Positions 9,099 to 17,309 of a stretch of 64,000 bases of DNA are shown here, piece by piece. Positions within the stretch are counted from its first letter, which is position 1; every line of letters starts with the position of its first letter. The notes beneath the pieces are model-generated. The model was not told the DNA's origin. It was given only the letters and a program-made list of their open reading frames with translations, and made no database searches. The position numbers and the translations under genes are program-made. The stretch is taken from positions 53,226-117,225 of the forward strand of contig CAJUSI010000015.1 in assembly GCA_910589035.1 (NCBI GenBank), given 5' to 3'. The DNA comes from an uncultured Acetatifactor sp. (GTDB lineage Bacteria; Bacillota; Clostridia; Lachnospirales; Lachnospiraceae).

Positions 9099-9154
9099 TT
9101 TATTCTTCCTCCGCTTTCACGATATAGCACTCGTCCTGGCAGCTGCCCGACACT

Positions 9155-10213
9155 CTACGGGAAGCAGGGCACCAGCTCCAGCCCCTGGCTCTCCGGCAGT
9201 CCGAACAGCAGGTTCATATTCTGCACGGCCTGCCCTGCGGCGCCTTTCACCAGGTTGTCCAGGGCTCCCATCATAATGATACGACCTGTCCTCTCATCGA
9301 TAACGAAATTCACATCCACATAATTTGAGCCCTCCACCCACCTGGTCTCAGGGCACACACCCCTGTCCAGAACACGAACAAACTTTTCTTTCGCATAATA
9401 TTTGTCATATGCGGCGCGGATTTCCTCCCATGAGGGCAATGTGCCGTCCGCCTTCCTCTTCAGCTTCGCGTACTCCGTTACCAGGATTCCCCGGTTCATG
9501 GGCACCAGGTGCGGTGTAAAATTGATTACAACTTCACAGTTCCCCGCATATCCAAGCTGCTCCTCGATCTCCGGGGTATGCCGGTGGGTTGCCACGCCGT
9601 AAGCCTTGATATTCTCATTGACCTCGCAGAAGAGATTTGCCACCTTTGCCCCCCGCCCCGCCCCGGAGGTTCCGGATTTGGCATCCACGATAAGGGTGTC
9701 CGCATCGATGAGTCCCTCTTTCACCAGGGGATAGGCCGTGAGGATGGAACAGGTGGTATAACAGCCCGGATTTGCCACCAGCCTGGTGCGTTCCGTAATC
9801 TGCTTCCTGTTTATCTCGCACAGACCGTAAACCGCCTCCGGAATGAACTGGGGGGACTTATGCTCTATCCCATACCATTTTTCGTATACCGCCACATCTT
9901 TTATACGGTAATCCGCCGAAAGATCCACGATTTTTACTTTCGACAGAATCTCTTCCGTCAAAAGCCCCGCCAGAAATCCCTGGGGCGTCGCTGTGAAAAT
10001 CACATCCGCCTCTTCTGCCAGCTCCGCCAGATTGTCGTCCCTGCACACATCCTCCACAATGCGGAACATATTCTGATATACTTCATAATACCTCTTATCG
10101 ATGTAGCTGCGGGAACCGTACCAGACAATCTCCGCATCCTTATGCCCTGTGAGAAGCCTCACAAGCTCTCCTCCTGCGTACCCTGTCGCCCCGATAATTC
10201 CTGCCTTTATCAT
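9155..10213 (-). CDS. argC: N-acetyl-gamma-glutamyl-phosphate reductase
   Basis: A 352-residue enzyme that reduces N-acetylglutamyl phosphate to the semialdehyde with NADPH, the third step of arginine synthesis. The nucleotide-binding start MIKAGIIGATGYAGGEL and the active-site cysteine in NPGCYTT (Cys151) are intact, and the length is normal. AGGAGG lies just upstream of the ATG. Unusually for Clostridia, argJ, argB and argD do not follow; Fic and Nudix genes do. A promoter, probable ARG boxes and an arginine-rich leader ORF lie within 350 bases upstream. Confidence 0.97.
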   Translation of the reverse strand: MIKAGIIGATGYAGGELVRLLTGHKDAEIVWYGSRSYIDKRYYEVYQNMFRIVEDVCRDDNLAELAEEADVIFTATPQGFLAGLLTEEILSKVKIVDLSADYRIKDVAVYEKWYGIEHKSPQFIPEAVYGLCEINRKQITERTRLVANPGCYTTCSILTAYPLVKEGLIDADTLIVDAKSGTSGAGRGAKVANLFCEVNENIKAYGVATHRHTPEIEEQLGYAGNCEVVINFTPHLVPMNRGILVTEYAKLKRKADGTLPSWEEIRAAYDKYYAKEKFVRVLDRGVCPETRWVEGSNYVDVNFVIDERTGRIIMMGALDNLVKGAAGQAVQNMNLLFGLPESQGLELVPCFP

Positions 10214-10249
10214 AACCGATCACTCCTCCTTAACCTCGCAGATATCCTC

Positions 10250-10432
10250 TCAGCATCTTTTAGCCTCATTATATGCGGCTTCCAGGATATCATTTTGAAA
10301 AATCCTCCGCCTAACATGAAAAATCCGAATCAGAAACCACCATTTTCTGCCAGAAGATCCCAAAAACCTATTGCAGAACCTCCTGTAAAAGTTCCCGCAG
10401 CATTTCCTGAAAAGCTTCCCGCAGGACTGCAT
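10250..10432 (-). CDS. Arginine-rich 60-residue leader ORF before argC
   Basis: An ORF on the presumed argC leader transcript, starting MQSCGKLFRKCCGNFYRRFC, with about ten arginine codons, mostly AGG, in 60. AGGGA stands eight bases before the ATG, and the stop is 36 bases before argC. Arg-codon-rich leader peptides are a classic way to sense arginyl-tRNA, but no terminator hairpin is obvious, so a regulatory role is only an inference. It may also be a chance frame. Confidence 0.3.
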   Translation of the reverse strand: MQSCGKLFRKCCGNFYRRFCNRFLGSSGRKWWFLIRIFHVRRRIFQNDILEAAYNEAKRC

Positions 10433-10481
10433 CCCCAGATTCCCTGCCGGATATCTGCGGCTTTCATTTGTATCTTATGTA

Positions 10482-10509
10482 ATCATACCACTTTTTGTAT
10501 GAATGTCCA
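10482..10509 (-). promoter_or_regulatory. Probable argC promoter
   Basis: On the minus strand, TGGACA (10509-10504) and TATGAT (10487-10482) are separated by 16 bases, a good match to the housekeeping sigma consensus. It would give a leader of about 260 bases before argC. Confidence 0.6.
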
Positions 10510-10524
10510 CTGTTTTTTATTTTT

Positions 10525-10561
10525 ATGCAAAAATATTTCATTTTATGAATCATTATTCATT
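10525..10561. promoter_or_regulatory. ARG boxes (ArgR/AhrC operator)
   Basis: TGAATCATTATTCA at 10546-10559 matches the arginine repressor half-site palindrome TGAATwwwwATTCA at all but one spacer base. A weaker neighbour (TGCAAAAATATTTCA, about 10526-10540) lies beside it, the paired layout usual for hexameric ArgR. The site is 15-50 bases upstream of the argC promoter and 10 bases past the AbiEii stop codon. Confidence 0.65.
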
Positions 10562-10570
10562 TCTTTGCAT

Positions 10571-11482
10571 TTAAATCCTGAATATTTCACTGTCTGCCAG
10601 CGCCAGAAGCTGTGCCGCTGCATTTTCATATGCAACAGGACTTTCCACAAAGAAACTCGTTACTTTCTCATAATCCGATTTATAAAATCCCGTAGCACAT
10701 ATCTGGCGGATAAGGCCGGAAATATCTGTCTCTCCTTTTGCAGACGGACATATTTTCATCTGTGCCCTGTGATTCCTTACCTCTGCCACCAGCTCCCTGA
10801 AATTCTCATCAAAAGCAATATAGGGTGTCAGCACAAATATATCATACATATGACGCGAATAACGCTTTGCCTTTCCCTGCAAAAAGTAATCACACAGGGC
10901 AAAGACCTTGTCAATATAAGTACGTTCTATTGACTGCAGCTGCATTTTAAATGGCTGCAGCCCATACTTTGTCTCCAGCCCTTCCCCACAGTCTCTTAAG
11001 AACTGTCCAATATAGCTGCCTATCTCCCTTATCTCAACCGGGAAGGCATATGATCCCATTGCAGTCTCCAGTCTGACTCCCGGGAAAAGGCTCTCTGAGG
11101 ATGAATCGTCCAAGGGCTCATAGGAAAAAATATAGCAGTTATAATCCCTGTCACTCTGTGTCATATCCCAGTTTGTGATCGGTAAATGCAGTTCTTCGCT
11201 TATGCTCTTAATGATATTATGCTTCAGTTTCTTCCGCCTTTTTTCTCCAAGGTGCTCATTAAATGTAATGTCAACATCCTCCGAGAATCGCTTCAATATG
11301 CGAAATCCCTTTGACAGAGATGTTCCGCCCTTAAAAACACAATTCCCGGATTTTTCTGCCAAAAGCTTTAATATCATTGTGACATAATAATCCTTTTCCA
11401 CTGTTGAGATCGGCAGATTGTATTCAGCACTTACTGCTTTTACCATTTTGCCAAACTCTTCTCTATTCTCATGCAAGTACAT
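10571..11482 (-). CDS. AbiEii-type nucleotidyltransferase toxin
   Basis: A 303-residue type IV toxin of the AbiEii/AbiGii family. The nucleotide-binding motifs KGGTSLSKG (51-59) and RFSEDVDI (65-72) are intact, followed by the family helical region. AbiEii enzymes transfer pyrimidines or GTP-derived nucleotides to tRNA and stop growth on phage infection. Its start overlaps the upstream antitoxin gene by 14 bases. AT-rich codon use contrasts with argC and argG, between which the pair is lodged. Confidence 0.9.
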   Translation of the reverse strand: MYLHENREEFGKMVKAVSAEYNLPISTVEKDYYVTMILKLLAEKSGNCVFKGGTSLSKGFRILKRFSEDVDITFNEHLGEKRRKKLKHNIIKSISEELHLPITNWDMTQSDRDYNCYIFSYEPLDDSSSESLFPGVRLETAMGSYAFPVEIREIGSYIGQFLRDCGEGLETKYGLQPFKMQLQSIERTYIDKVFALCDYFLQGKAKRYSRHMYDIFVLTPYIAFDENFRELVAEVRNHRAQMKICPSAKGETDISGLIRQICATGFYKSDYEKVTSFFVESPVAYENAAAQLLALADSEIFRI

Positions 11483-12092
11483 TTTCCAGCCTCATCTCCC
11501 GTATATTATCGCGCACTGTTGAAGGAAAATAGCCCAGATAGGCATCCACCTTTTCTTTGGAGACCTTATTTTTCCTGATATAATAAGTAATCTGCGCTTC
11601 CGCCGCCGGCATGCTCTCATCCGCACATTCCTCAAAATCCTTTAATGCCTCCAAAAGCTGTAATACGCGGTAATTGTCCTCCGTCACCTCCACCGGCGGC
11701 TTCCTGACAATATAGATCCGCTTTCCAAAAAGCACTTCTTCCTCATTCTCCCTGGCTTCATTGCTTACAAATTCTTCTTTGATGGGAACCTGTGAGGACA
11801 GGCCCATCTGATTGGCAAGCGTATGCCCTCCATAATACCCGATTCTTCTTCCGCGCCTGAAAATATACTGGTTTCTGGCAACCACATCCGGACAGAGGGT
11901 GTTTTGTCCTTTTGGTCCGGTCTTGTCGGGAATATAGTAGATTCCCGCGGCATACTTTATCAGCTTTTCATATGCCACCAGGCGCTCCAGCTGTCTTATC
12001 CTGTCCGCCCCGGACATCCCTTCCAGGACAATGTCTCCTACAAAAATCGGCTCGCCAAGATGATAATTTTGAATAATAAAATCATATAGCAT
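11469..12092 (-). CDS. AbiEi-like antitoxin (DUF6088 type)
   Basis: A 207-residue protein from the ATG at 12092, which has GGGAGG eight bases upstream. The open frame extends 34 codons further to a TTG without a ribosome site, and I consider that extension untranslated or vestigial. The winged-helix N terminus (YHLGEPIFVGDIVLEGMS then GIYYIPDKTGP) and the segment IGYYGGHTLANQMGLSSQVP are typical of the antitoxin family paired with AbiEii. It is expected to repress its own promoter and neutralise the toxin without direct binding. Two-gene operon with the toxin. Confidence 0.85.
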   Translation of the reverse strand: MLYDFIIQNYHLGEPIFVGDIVLEGMSGADRIRQLERLVAYEKLIKYAAGIYYIPDKTGPKGQNTLCPDVVARNQYIFRRGRRIGYYGGHTLANQMGLSSQVPIKEEFVSNEARENEEEVLFGKRIYIVRKPPVEVTEDNYRVLQLLEALKDFEECADESMPAAEAQITYYIRKNKVSKEKVDAYLGYFPSTVRDNIREMRLENVLA

Positions 12093-12278
12093 AGATTTTT
12101 CCTCCCCGCCTGAAGCTTTTCGTTCGATATAAAATTTCAATGCAGCACGGCAATATGGATTTTCTGACAGAAACTGTCGGAAATCTAAGGACAAAAGAGT
12201 AAACGCAACGAATCACTTAGATAAAATAATAATATCGAATTTCCTCAGAATTGTCAACAAAAATTCGCTTTGAGAAGC

Positions 12279-12307
12279 TTGCAATCCGCTTTGGAATGTT
12301 GTATAGT
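12279..12307 (+). promoter_or_regulatory. argG promoter
   Basis: TTGCAA at 12279-12284 and TATAGT at 12302-12307 with a 17-base spacer. The transcript would start about 45 bases before the argG ATG, and GGAGG is present at 12345-12349. No clear ARG box overlaps it. Confidence 0.65.
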
Positions 12308-12360
12308 GTTTAAAAGCAAAAAACAATATTGACTATTATGATACGGAGGATTGCTGATTT

Positions 12361-13578
12361 ATGAAAGAAAAAGTAGTTCTGGCCTACTCCGGCGGTCTGG
12401 ATACTACCGCCATTATCCCCTGGTTAAAGGAAAATTTTGATTACGAGGTGATCTGTGTCTGTGTGGACTGCGGGCAGGCAGAGGAGCTGGACGGTCTTGA
12501 GGAACGTGCGAAATTCTGCGGAGCATCCAAGCTCTATATTGAGAATGTCATTGACGAGTTCTGTGACGAGTACGTCGTTCCCTGCGTCCAGGCAGGCGCT
12601 GTCTATGAGAACAAATATCTGCTGGGCACTTCCATGGCAAGACCCCTCATCGCCAAAAAGCTGGTGGAGATCGCCAGAAAAGAAGGCGCTGCCGCTATCT
12701 GCCACGGCGCTACCGGCAAGGGAAATGATCAGATTCGCTTTGAGCTGGGCATTAAGGCCCTGGCTCCCGATATCAGGATCATCGCCGCATGGAGAAGCGA
12801 TAAATGGACCATGGATTCCCGGGAATCGGAGATCGCCTACTGCAGGGCCCACGGCATCGACCTTCCTTTTTCCGCAGACTCCTCCTACAGCCGCGACCGC
12901 AATATCTGGCATATCAGCCATGAGGGCCTGGAGCTGGAGGATCCCGCCAACGAGCCCAACTATGAACATCTGCTGGTGTTGGGCGTCACTCCCGAGAAAG
13001 CTCCCGAGGAGGGCGAGTACGTGACCATGACCTTTGAAAAGGGCATGCCCACCTCCGTCAATGGCCGGAAGATGAAGGTTTCCGACATCATCCACACCCT
13101 GAACGAGCTGGGCGGAAAGCACGGCATCGGCATTGTCGACATTGTGGAGAACCGGGTCGTGGGCATGAAGTCCAGAGGCGTATATGAGACCCCCGGCGGC
13201 ACCATCCTGATGGAGGCGCATCAGCAGCTGGAGGAGCTGATTCTGGACAGGGATACTTACGCCATGAAGAAAGAGATCGGAAGCCGTTTCGCAAGTCTGG
13301 TCTACGAAGGCAAATGGTTTACTCCCCTGCGTCTTGCGGAGCAGGCCTTCATTGAGGAGACCCAGAAATACGTAACCGGCCAGGTAAAGTTCAAGCTCTA
13401 CAAAGGCAATATCATCAAGGCCGGCACCACCTCTCCTTACAGCCTGTACAATGAGAGCATTGCCTCCTTTACCACCGGCGATCTCTATGACCATCACGAC
13501 GCGGAAGGATTCATCAACCTCTTCGGATTGTCCTGCAAGGTCCGGGCCATGAAGATGGGCGATGAGAAAATGTTTTGA
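12361..13578 (+). CDS. argG: Argininosuccinate synthase
   Basis: A 405-residue enzyme joining citrulline and aspartate with ATP to make argininosuccinate, the penultimate arginine step. The N-type ATP pyrophosphatase loop AYSGGLDTT (8-16) and conserved stretches such as ATGKGNDQIRFE and MDSRESEI are intact, with normal length. argH does not follow; a DUF1294 gene begins 27 bases downstream. A good promoter and ribosome site precede it. argC is 2.1 kb away on the other strand with an AbiE pair in between, which suggests that an original arg locus was split by insertion. Confidence 0.97.
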   Translation: MKEKVVLAYSGGLDTTAIIPWLKENFDYEVICVCVDCGQAEELDGLEERAKFCGASKLYIENVIDEFCDEYVVPCVQAGAVYENKYLLGTSMARPLIAKKLVEIARKEGAAAICHGATGKGNDQIRFELGIKALAPDIRIIAAWRSDKWTMDSRESEIAYCRAHGIDLPFSADSSYSRDRNIWHISHEGLELEDPANEPNYEHLLVLGVTPEKAPEEGEYVTMTFEKGMPTSVNGRKMKVSDIIHTLNELGGKHGIGIVDIVENRVVGMKSRGVYETPGGTILMEAHQQLEELILDRDTYAMKKEIGSRFASLVYEGKWFTPLRLAEQAFIEETQKYVTGQVKFKLYKGNIIKAGTTSPYSLYNESIASFTTGDLYDHHDAEGFINLFGLSCKVRAMKMGDEKMF

Positions 13579-13605
13579 GATTGAAATGAACAGGAAGTAC
13601 AGCAC

Positions 13606-13875
13606 ATGACCGCATTGGGAATCTATATCGCCGCAATCAATCTGGCGGGTTTCATCATAATGGGCGTGGATAAAAAAAGAGCCGTCCGGGGTGCCTGGCG
13701 CATCTCGGAGGCTTCTTTGTTTATGACCGCCCTGGCAGGAGGAGCCCTGGGCTGTACCCTGGGCATGCAGTATTTCCGCCACAAGACAAAACATTGGTAT
13801 TTCAAATACGGCATGTCGGCCATCTCTCTGGCCCAGTGCATCCTGCTGGCTGGACTGCTGCATCTGACAGCCTGA
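13606..13875 (+). CDS. DUF1294 small membrane protein
   Basis: An 89-residue protein with three hydrophobic segments and the family pattern GVDKKRAVRGAWRISE followed by GGALGCTLGMQYFRHKTKH. DUF1294 proteins are small integral membrane proteins of unknown role, sometimes fused to cold-shock domains. It is probably co-transcribed with argG, 27 bases upstream. Confidence 0.85.
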   Translation: MTALGIYIAAINLAGFIIMGVDKKRAVRGAWRISEASLFMTALAGGALGCTLGMQYFRHKTKHWYFKYGMSAISLAQCILLAGLLHLTA

Positions 13876-14060
13876 GCCCTCTCCGAAAATCTCCTGCCCC
13901 ATCCGCCCGGGCTTCATTCACCGACAAGTCATCGGTTCCTGAGCCTTATTCCCGAACCGCATACGATTCAGGGACGATGAAGGGTGGAAACGAAGGGGAA
14001 ATGGCTTTCGGCATATTTGACCTTGCCGCGGAAAAAATAATACGGAGGACGAATAAATCC

Positions 14061-14561
14061 ATGACAGCCTTACAGATCACTTCCATGAAACAGTTTATGA
14101 ACCATCTGCTGGTGGCGGATACCTTTGACCCCTTCCTGCTGGAGGAAGCGGCCATAGGCACCGGGTGCACCTTCCACATCGACGGACATGTCAACCGGGA
14201 TTTCTACGCGGGAGATGAAGATACCGCTCCCGATATTCCTTATGAACTGCGGCCCTGGAGCGAACTGAAAGGGCTGTGCTTTGACCTGATCAAAGGCAGA
14301 CGCACACCCCTCTTTTTCCGGTTCGTATTACATTTGATGCCTGAGAAGGCAGCCGCTCTGCTGGAAAAGGAGGGCTGCGATGTGGAAATCTCCCAGATAA
14401 AGGCGTTGGCCCTGAATATCCGCTACGATGGATCCAAAGCGGTTCTCACCACTGCAACCGCCTTCCACACTTTCCTTCTGTCCAAAGAACCGGACGCTAT
14501 CTGGGACAGGGCCCTGAAAAAGTATCTGGACGGCAAGGGGATAGGCTATGAGGAGCTCTAA
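14061..14561 (+). CDS. DUF5721 family protein
   Basis: A 166-residue soluble protein beginning MTALQITSMKQFMNHLLVAD. I recognise the pattern FDPFLLEEAAIGTGCTFHID then GHVNRDFY as DUF5721, a family I recall from Lachnospiraceae with no known function. A longer frame runs back to 13794, but its first part overlaps DUF1294 in another frame and reads like non-coding DNA. The ATG at 14061 has GGAGG twelve bases upstream. It ends 11 bases before the convergent spoVAE. Confidence 0.8.
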   Translation: MTALQITSMKQFMNHLLVADTFDPFLLEEAAIGTGCTFHIDGHVNRDFYAGDEDTAPDIPYELRPWSELKGLCFDLIKGRRTPLFFRFVLHLMPEKAAALLEKEGCDVEISQIKALALNIRYDGSKAVLTTATAFHTFLLSKEPDAIWDRALKKYLDGKGIGYEEL

Positions 14562-14572
14562 GCCGAAACGGC

Positions 14573-14932
14573 TCATCTCTTCATCTTTGACTTGAATACC
14601 AGGCTGGCCAGGTATCCGAAAATCAGAGCCGCCGATGTTCCCACGGCTCCGGCTCTGAAGCCTCCGGCAAAAAGCCCCAGCAGCCCCTGCTCGTCCACAG
14701 CCTCCTTCACACCCTTCATCAGTACATTCCCGAACCCCAGCAGCGGCACACCCGCCCCTGCCCCGGCAAATTCCTGAAAAGGCTCATACCATCCGAACAC
14801 ACTGATGACTGCTCCGGTCACAACCAACAGTACCATAATACGTCCCGGCATCATCTTGGTCTTTTCCATCAGAATCTGCACCAGCGCGCATATCAGACCT
14901 CCCACCCAGAAAGCATTTACATAATCCATCAT
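14573..14932 (-). CDS. spoVAE: Stage V sporulation protein AE
   Basis: A 119-residue membrane protein with four hydrophobic segments and the hallmark segment GVPLLGFGNVLMKGVKEAVD, matching the SpoVAEb type. SpoVA proteins form the inner-membrane channel that moves dipicolinic acid into the forespore and releases it in germination. It is separated from spoVAD (17522-18613) by shikimate kinase, RidA and other genes, whereas the usual order is spoVAC-spoVAD-spoVAE in one operon. No spoVAC is seen in the window. A sigma G promoter was not identified. Confidence 0.9.
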   Translation of the reverse strand: MMDYVNAFWVGGLICALVQILMEKTKMMPGRIMVLLVVTGAVISVFGWYEPFQEFAGAGAGVPLLGFGNVLMKGVKEAVDEQGLLGLFAGGFRAGAVGTSAALIFGYLASLVFKSKMKR

Positions 14933-15133
14933 TTGACCTTCTCCTTCTCATGATTTCCTTCCTGAAAATCATCTTTGCTTCTAGTATGGGGGAATTTCCG
15001 GAATTTATACTGCACACCACTTATATTTACAGCGTGCCCCGACTGCGGCGCCAGCCAGTTACCTTTCTGGCTGCGTTACAGGTCTTTCACAGTACCCCCC
15101 ATGCATGGTGGAGCGGTCGGGATGCATGGAGGT

Positions 15134-15655
15134 TTACTTTAAATTCCGGCGGTCTGCAGTATTGTATTCATCTGCGATCAAATGAACTATCTGGCGAAGT
15201 GAAAGCCCCTGGCAGTCCACTATGCTGTGGGCATATTTTTCATATAAGGGAACACGTTCTTCATATAAATCCAAAAGAGTCTGTCCGGGCAGCAGCGTCA
15301 CCCCACGGGCGTTTAAATCCCCCAGGCGTTCGGTGACCTCCTCAAAAGGAAGCTTCAGGTAGACCACCCTTCCGATGCAGCGCAGATGCTCCATGGCCTC
15401 TCTGCCGTAAATCACGCTGCCCCCCGTGGCAATCACGCTTTTATGCACCTTCAGGGAAGCGTTTACATCGTTTTCAATCTTCCAGAAGCCCTCCACTCCA
15501 TTCTCCTCAATGAGCTCATGGAGCAGCTTTCCGTATTTTTCCTGAATCACAAGATCGGAATCCACGAAGCGTCTGCCCAGCCTCTTGGCCAGCACTACGC
15601 CCACGGTGCTCTTGCCCGCTCCGGGCATTCCGACCAGCACAATATTATCCCTCAT
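15134..15655 (-). CDS. aroK: Shikimate kinase
   Basis: A 173-residue P-loop kinase that phosphorylates shikimate with ATP in chorismate synthesis. Walker A is GMPGAGKST (9-17), the substrate-binding acidic pair is DSD at 32-34, and ATGGSVIYGREAM gives the Gly-Gly substrate loop. The lid contains LNARGVTLLPGQ, where the arginine contacts shikimate. The start codon overlaps the ridA stop by four bases (ATGA), so the two are translationally coupled. No other aromatic genes are adjacent. Confidence 0.88.
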   Translation of the reverse strand: MRDNIVLVGMPGAGKSTVGVVLAKRLGRRFVDSDLVIQEKYGKLLHELIEENGVEGFWKIENDVNASLKVHKSVIATGGSVIYGREAMEHLRCIGRVVYLKLPFEEVTERLGDLNARGVTLLPGQTLLDLYEERVPLYEKYAHSIVDCQGLSLRQIVHLIADEYNTADRRNLK

Positions 15656-16029
15656 GATACGGCAGCGATGACCTCTACCTCACACAATACATTCTTAGGC
15701 AGGGTCTTTACAGCCACACAGCTTCTGGCCGGCTTCTCGGTAAAATATTTCGCGTACACCTCATTGAAGGCCGCGAAATCGCCCATATCCGCAAGGAAAC
15801 AGGTTGTCTTCACCACATTCTCATAGCATGTTCCCGCCTCCGCAAGAAGGGCACCCACATTCTTCATCACCAGCTCCGCCTGGGCGGTAATGTCCTCTCC
15901 TTCGATATTACCCGTGACCGGATTAATGGGAATCTGTCCCGACGCAAAAAGCATTCCGTTTGCAATAATTCCCTGAGAGTAGGAACCGATGGCCGCAGGG
16001 GCCTTGTCTGTTGAAATTTTCTGCAGCAT
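15652..16029 (-). CDS. ridA: RidA family enamine/imine deaminase
   Basis: A 125-residue protein with the family motifs AIGSYSQGI near the N terminus and the C-terminal signature ARSCVAVKTLPKNVLCEVEV, including the conserved arginine. RidA hydrolyses reactive 2-aminoacrylate and related imines made by PLP enzymes, as a trimer in the cytosol. It is the first gene of a coupled pair with shikimate kinase. The region upstream of its ribosome site is an unusual 11-bp tandem repeat (16070-16190). Confidence 0.95.
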   Translation of the reverse strand: MLQKISTDKAPAAIGSYSQGIIANGMLFASGQIPINPVTGNIEGEDITAQAELVMKNVGALLAEAGTCYENVVKTTCFLADMGDFAAFNEVYAKYFTEKPARSCVAVKTLPKNVLCEVEVIAAVS

Positions 16030-16069
16030 AATAATATTCTCCTTTCTTCCGCTGGATTTCCATTTTCGA

Positions 16070-16190
16070 GGTTCTATTGTATTTCTGTAGTGTTTCTGCT
16101 GTTTTTCTGTTGTGTTTCCGCCGTATTTCCGTCGTGTTTCTACTGTATCTCCGTCGTGTTTCCGCTCTTTTTCTGTCTTGTTTCTGCTGT
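16070..16190 (-). repeat. 11-bp tandem repeat, 11 copies, in the ridA leader
   Basis: Read on the minus strand, 121 bases divide exactly into eleven 11-mers of the form ACRRCRGAAAY (for example ACAGCAGAAAC, ACGACGGAAAT, ACGGCGGAAAC). The tract ends about 40 bases before the ridA ATG. It is purine-rich on the transcribed RNA and has no stop-free coding frame of interest. Confidence 0.85.
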
Positions 16191-16253
16191 ATGTATGGTC
16201 ATACCCTTATTTTCCGCCGGCATAAAAGTCCCGATGGGAAAAACGGATGGGGG

Positions 16254-16502
16254 TTACCGCTTCTCGATCTCCGGTTCGTCAAATTCCGCCGTCACATAGA
16301 AGCCCCTGGCATTCTCGATCACATCGGTAACCACTCCCTCCCGGCTTTTCAGTCTGTATCGGAAAGGGATATTGGCGGACATGGCCAGAGCAGGGTCGAT
16401 CACATAATAGTAGTTGCTGGGAAGCAGGCCCTCTGTCACCGTAATTTTCTGCCCCGGTTCCAGGAGTCCCGGTCTTTCCATTTTAAATTCCATTTTGCGC
16501 AA
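16254..16502 (-). CDS. Small conserved-looking protein, 82 residues
   Basis: A soluble 82-residue protein containing FKMERPGLLEPGQKITVTEG and ending in an EIEKR tail, predicted beta-rich. I do not recognise a family with confidence. The first codon is TTG at 16502 with AGAAGG nine bases upstream; ATG codons three and seven codons later are alternatives. It is preceded by a tandem repeat and the zinc-ribbon gene, with which it may share a transcript. Confidence 0.6.
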   Translation of the reverse strand: MRKMEFKMERPGLLEPGQKITVTEGLLPSNYYYVIDPALAMSANIPFRYRLKSREGVVTDVIENARGFYVTAEFDEPEIEKR

Positions 16503-16522
16503 AATGCTTCGCCTTCTCCCTT

Positions 16523-16597
16523 ATTCTGTCATTCCTGATTCTATTATTTCTGCTTCCGTCATTCCTGCTTCTATCGTTCCTGTTTCCGTCATTCCTG
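16523..16597 (-). repeat. 15-bp tandem repeat, 5 copies
   Basis: On the minus strand five direct 15-mers follow each other: CAGGAATGACGGAAA, CAGGAACGATAGAAG, CAGGAATGACGGAAG, CAGAAATAATAGAAT and CAGGAATGACAGAAT. The first unit contains the stop codon of the zinc-ribbon gene. The tract is followed by the ribosome site of the 82-residue gene. The unit contains a near ribosome-site sequence (AGGAA), so copy number could affect translation. Confidence 0.85.
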
Positions 16598-17023
16598 CGG
16601 ATGGGATTCCTCCTCTATATCCTTCTCGATATAGTCAGTGTCTATAATCTCCTCGTCCGCCTCCGGTTCAGCAGCTTTTTTGACCATTGCCCTGCCGCAT
16701 CTGGCGCAGAATCTGCTTGTATTGGGTACCGCCGCACCGCAGCCCGGGCAGATGATAATTCCCTTCAGATCATGAATCCTGCTCTGATTGGATTCTATTT
16801 CAGCCCTGAGATCCGCTGCCTTGCCTGCCCATTCCGCAAGCTTTTCATCCTCGGGGCAAAGTTTCATTTCCAGGACATATGCGCCCACCTGGGTATGTAT
16901 TTCCCTGATTTTCTGGTTCAGCGTGCTGATCTCCAGATTCAGCTTTGCCACTTCTGCAACCTCTTTACTTTTGGATATCGTGTCCTGTGCAATCTGACTC
17001 AGCTTCTCGCTCCAGTCTGCCAT
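16589..17023 (-). CDS. Coiled-coil zinc-ribbon protein
   Basis: A 144-residue protein. Residues about 10-90 form a charged coiled coil (SKEVAEVAKLNLEISTLNQK). A zinc ribbon CPGCGAAVPNTSRFCARCG lies near residues 92-110, and the acidic C-terminal tail contains EADEEIIDTDYIEKDIEEES. The architecture is common in Lachnospiraceae, where it is annotated only as a zinc-ribbon domain protein; no function is known. The large palindromic element lies 290 bases upstream. Confidence 0.8.
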   Translation of the reverse strand: MADWSEKLSQIAQDTISKSKEVAEVAKLNLEISTLNQKIREIHTQVGAYVLEMKLCPEDEKLAEWAGKAADLRAEIESNQSRIHDLKGIIICPGCGAAVPNTSRFCARCGRAMVKKAAEPEADEEIIDTDYIEKDIEEESHPQE

Positions 17024-17227
17024 TTTCCATTCCTCCTTCTCTGCTTTCCCTTATCGCTCTCTGGGGCTTTGTTCCTTGGCACTGCCTGTGGCCTGATTCC
17101 TTACCCGGAAATCTGCTTCTCCCCTGGATATGGTCTCTTACCATGGTAATTCTATCACAGCTGTGCGTCCATGACAAGCGCGGGAGCGAAATTCCTCCAG
17201 ACAAAAGTCTGGGCAGACGCAGGGATT

Positions 17228-17275
17228 GGTCCGGTTCGCGGCAATGGCTGGTCCAGTTCGCGGCAGCGGCTGGTC
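17228..17275. repeat. 22-bp direct tandem repeat (2.2 copies)
   Basis: GGTCC(g/a)GTTCGCGGCA followed by (a/g)(t/c)GGCT occurs twice head to tail, followed by GGTC. It lies 35 bases before the left arm of the palindromic element at 17310 and contains no gene. Confidence 0.75.
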
Positions 17276-17309
17276 TGATGCATGGTTTACCGGGGGTGCA
17301 GCAAGTGAC

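Noticed and set aside
12424..13917. 497-codon minus-strand frame antisense to argG
   Set aside because: It lies opposite the strongly supported argG and DUF1294 genes, and its translation has no family features. High third-position GC of argG creates long antisense frames.
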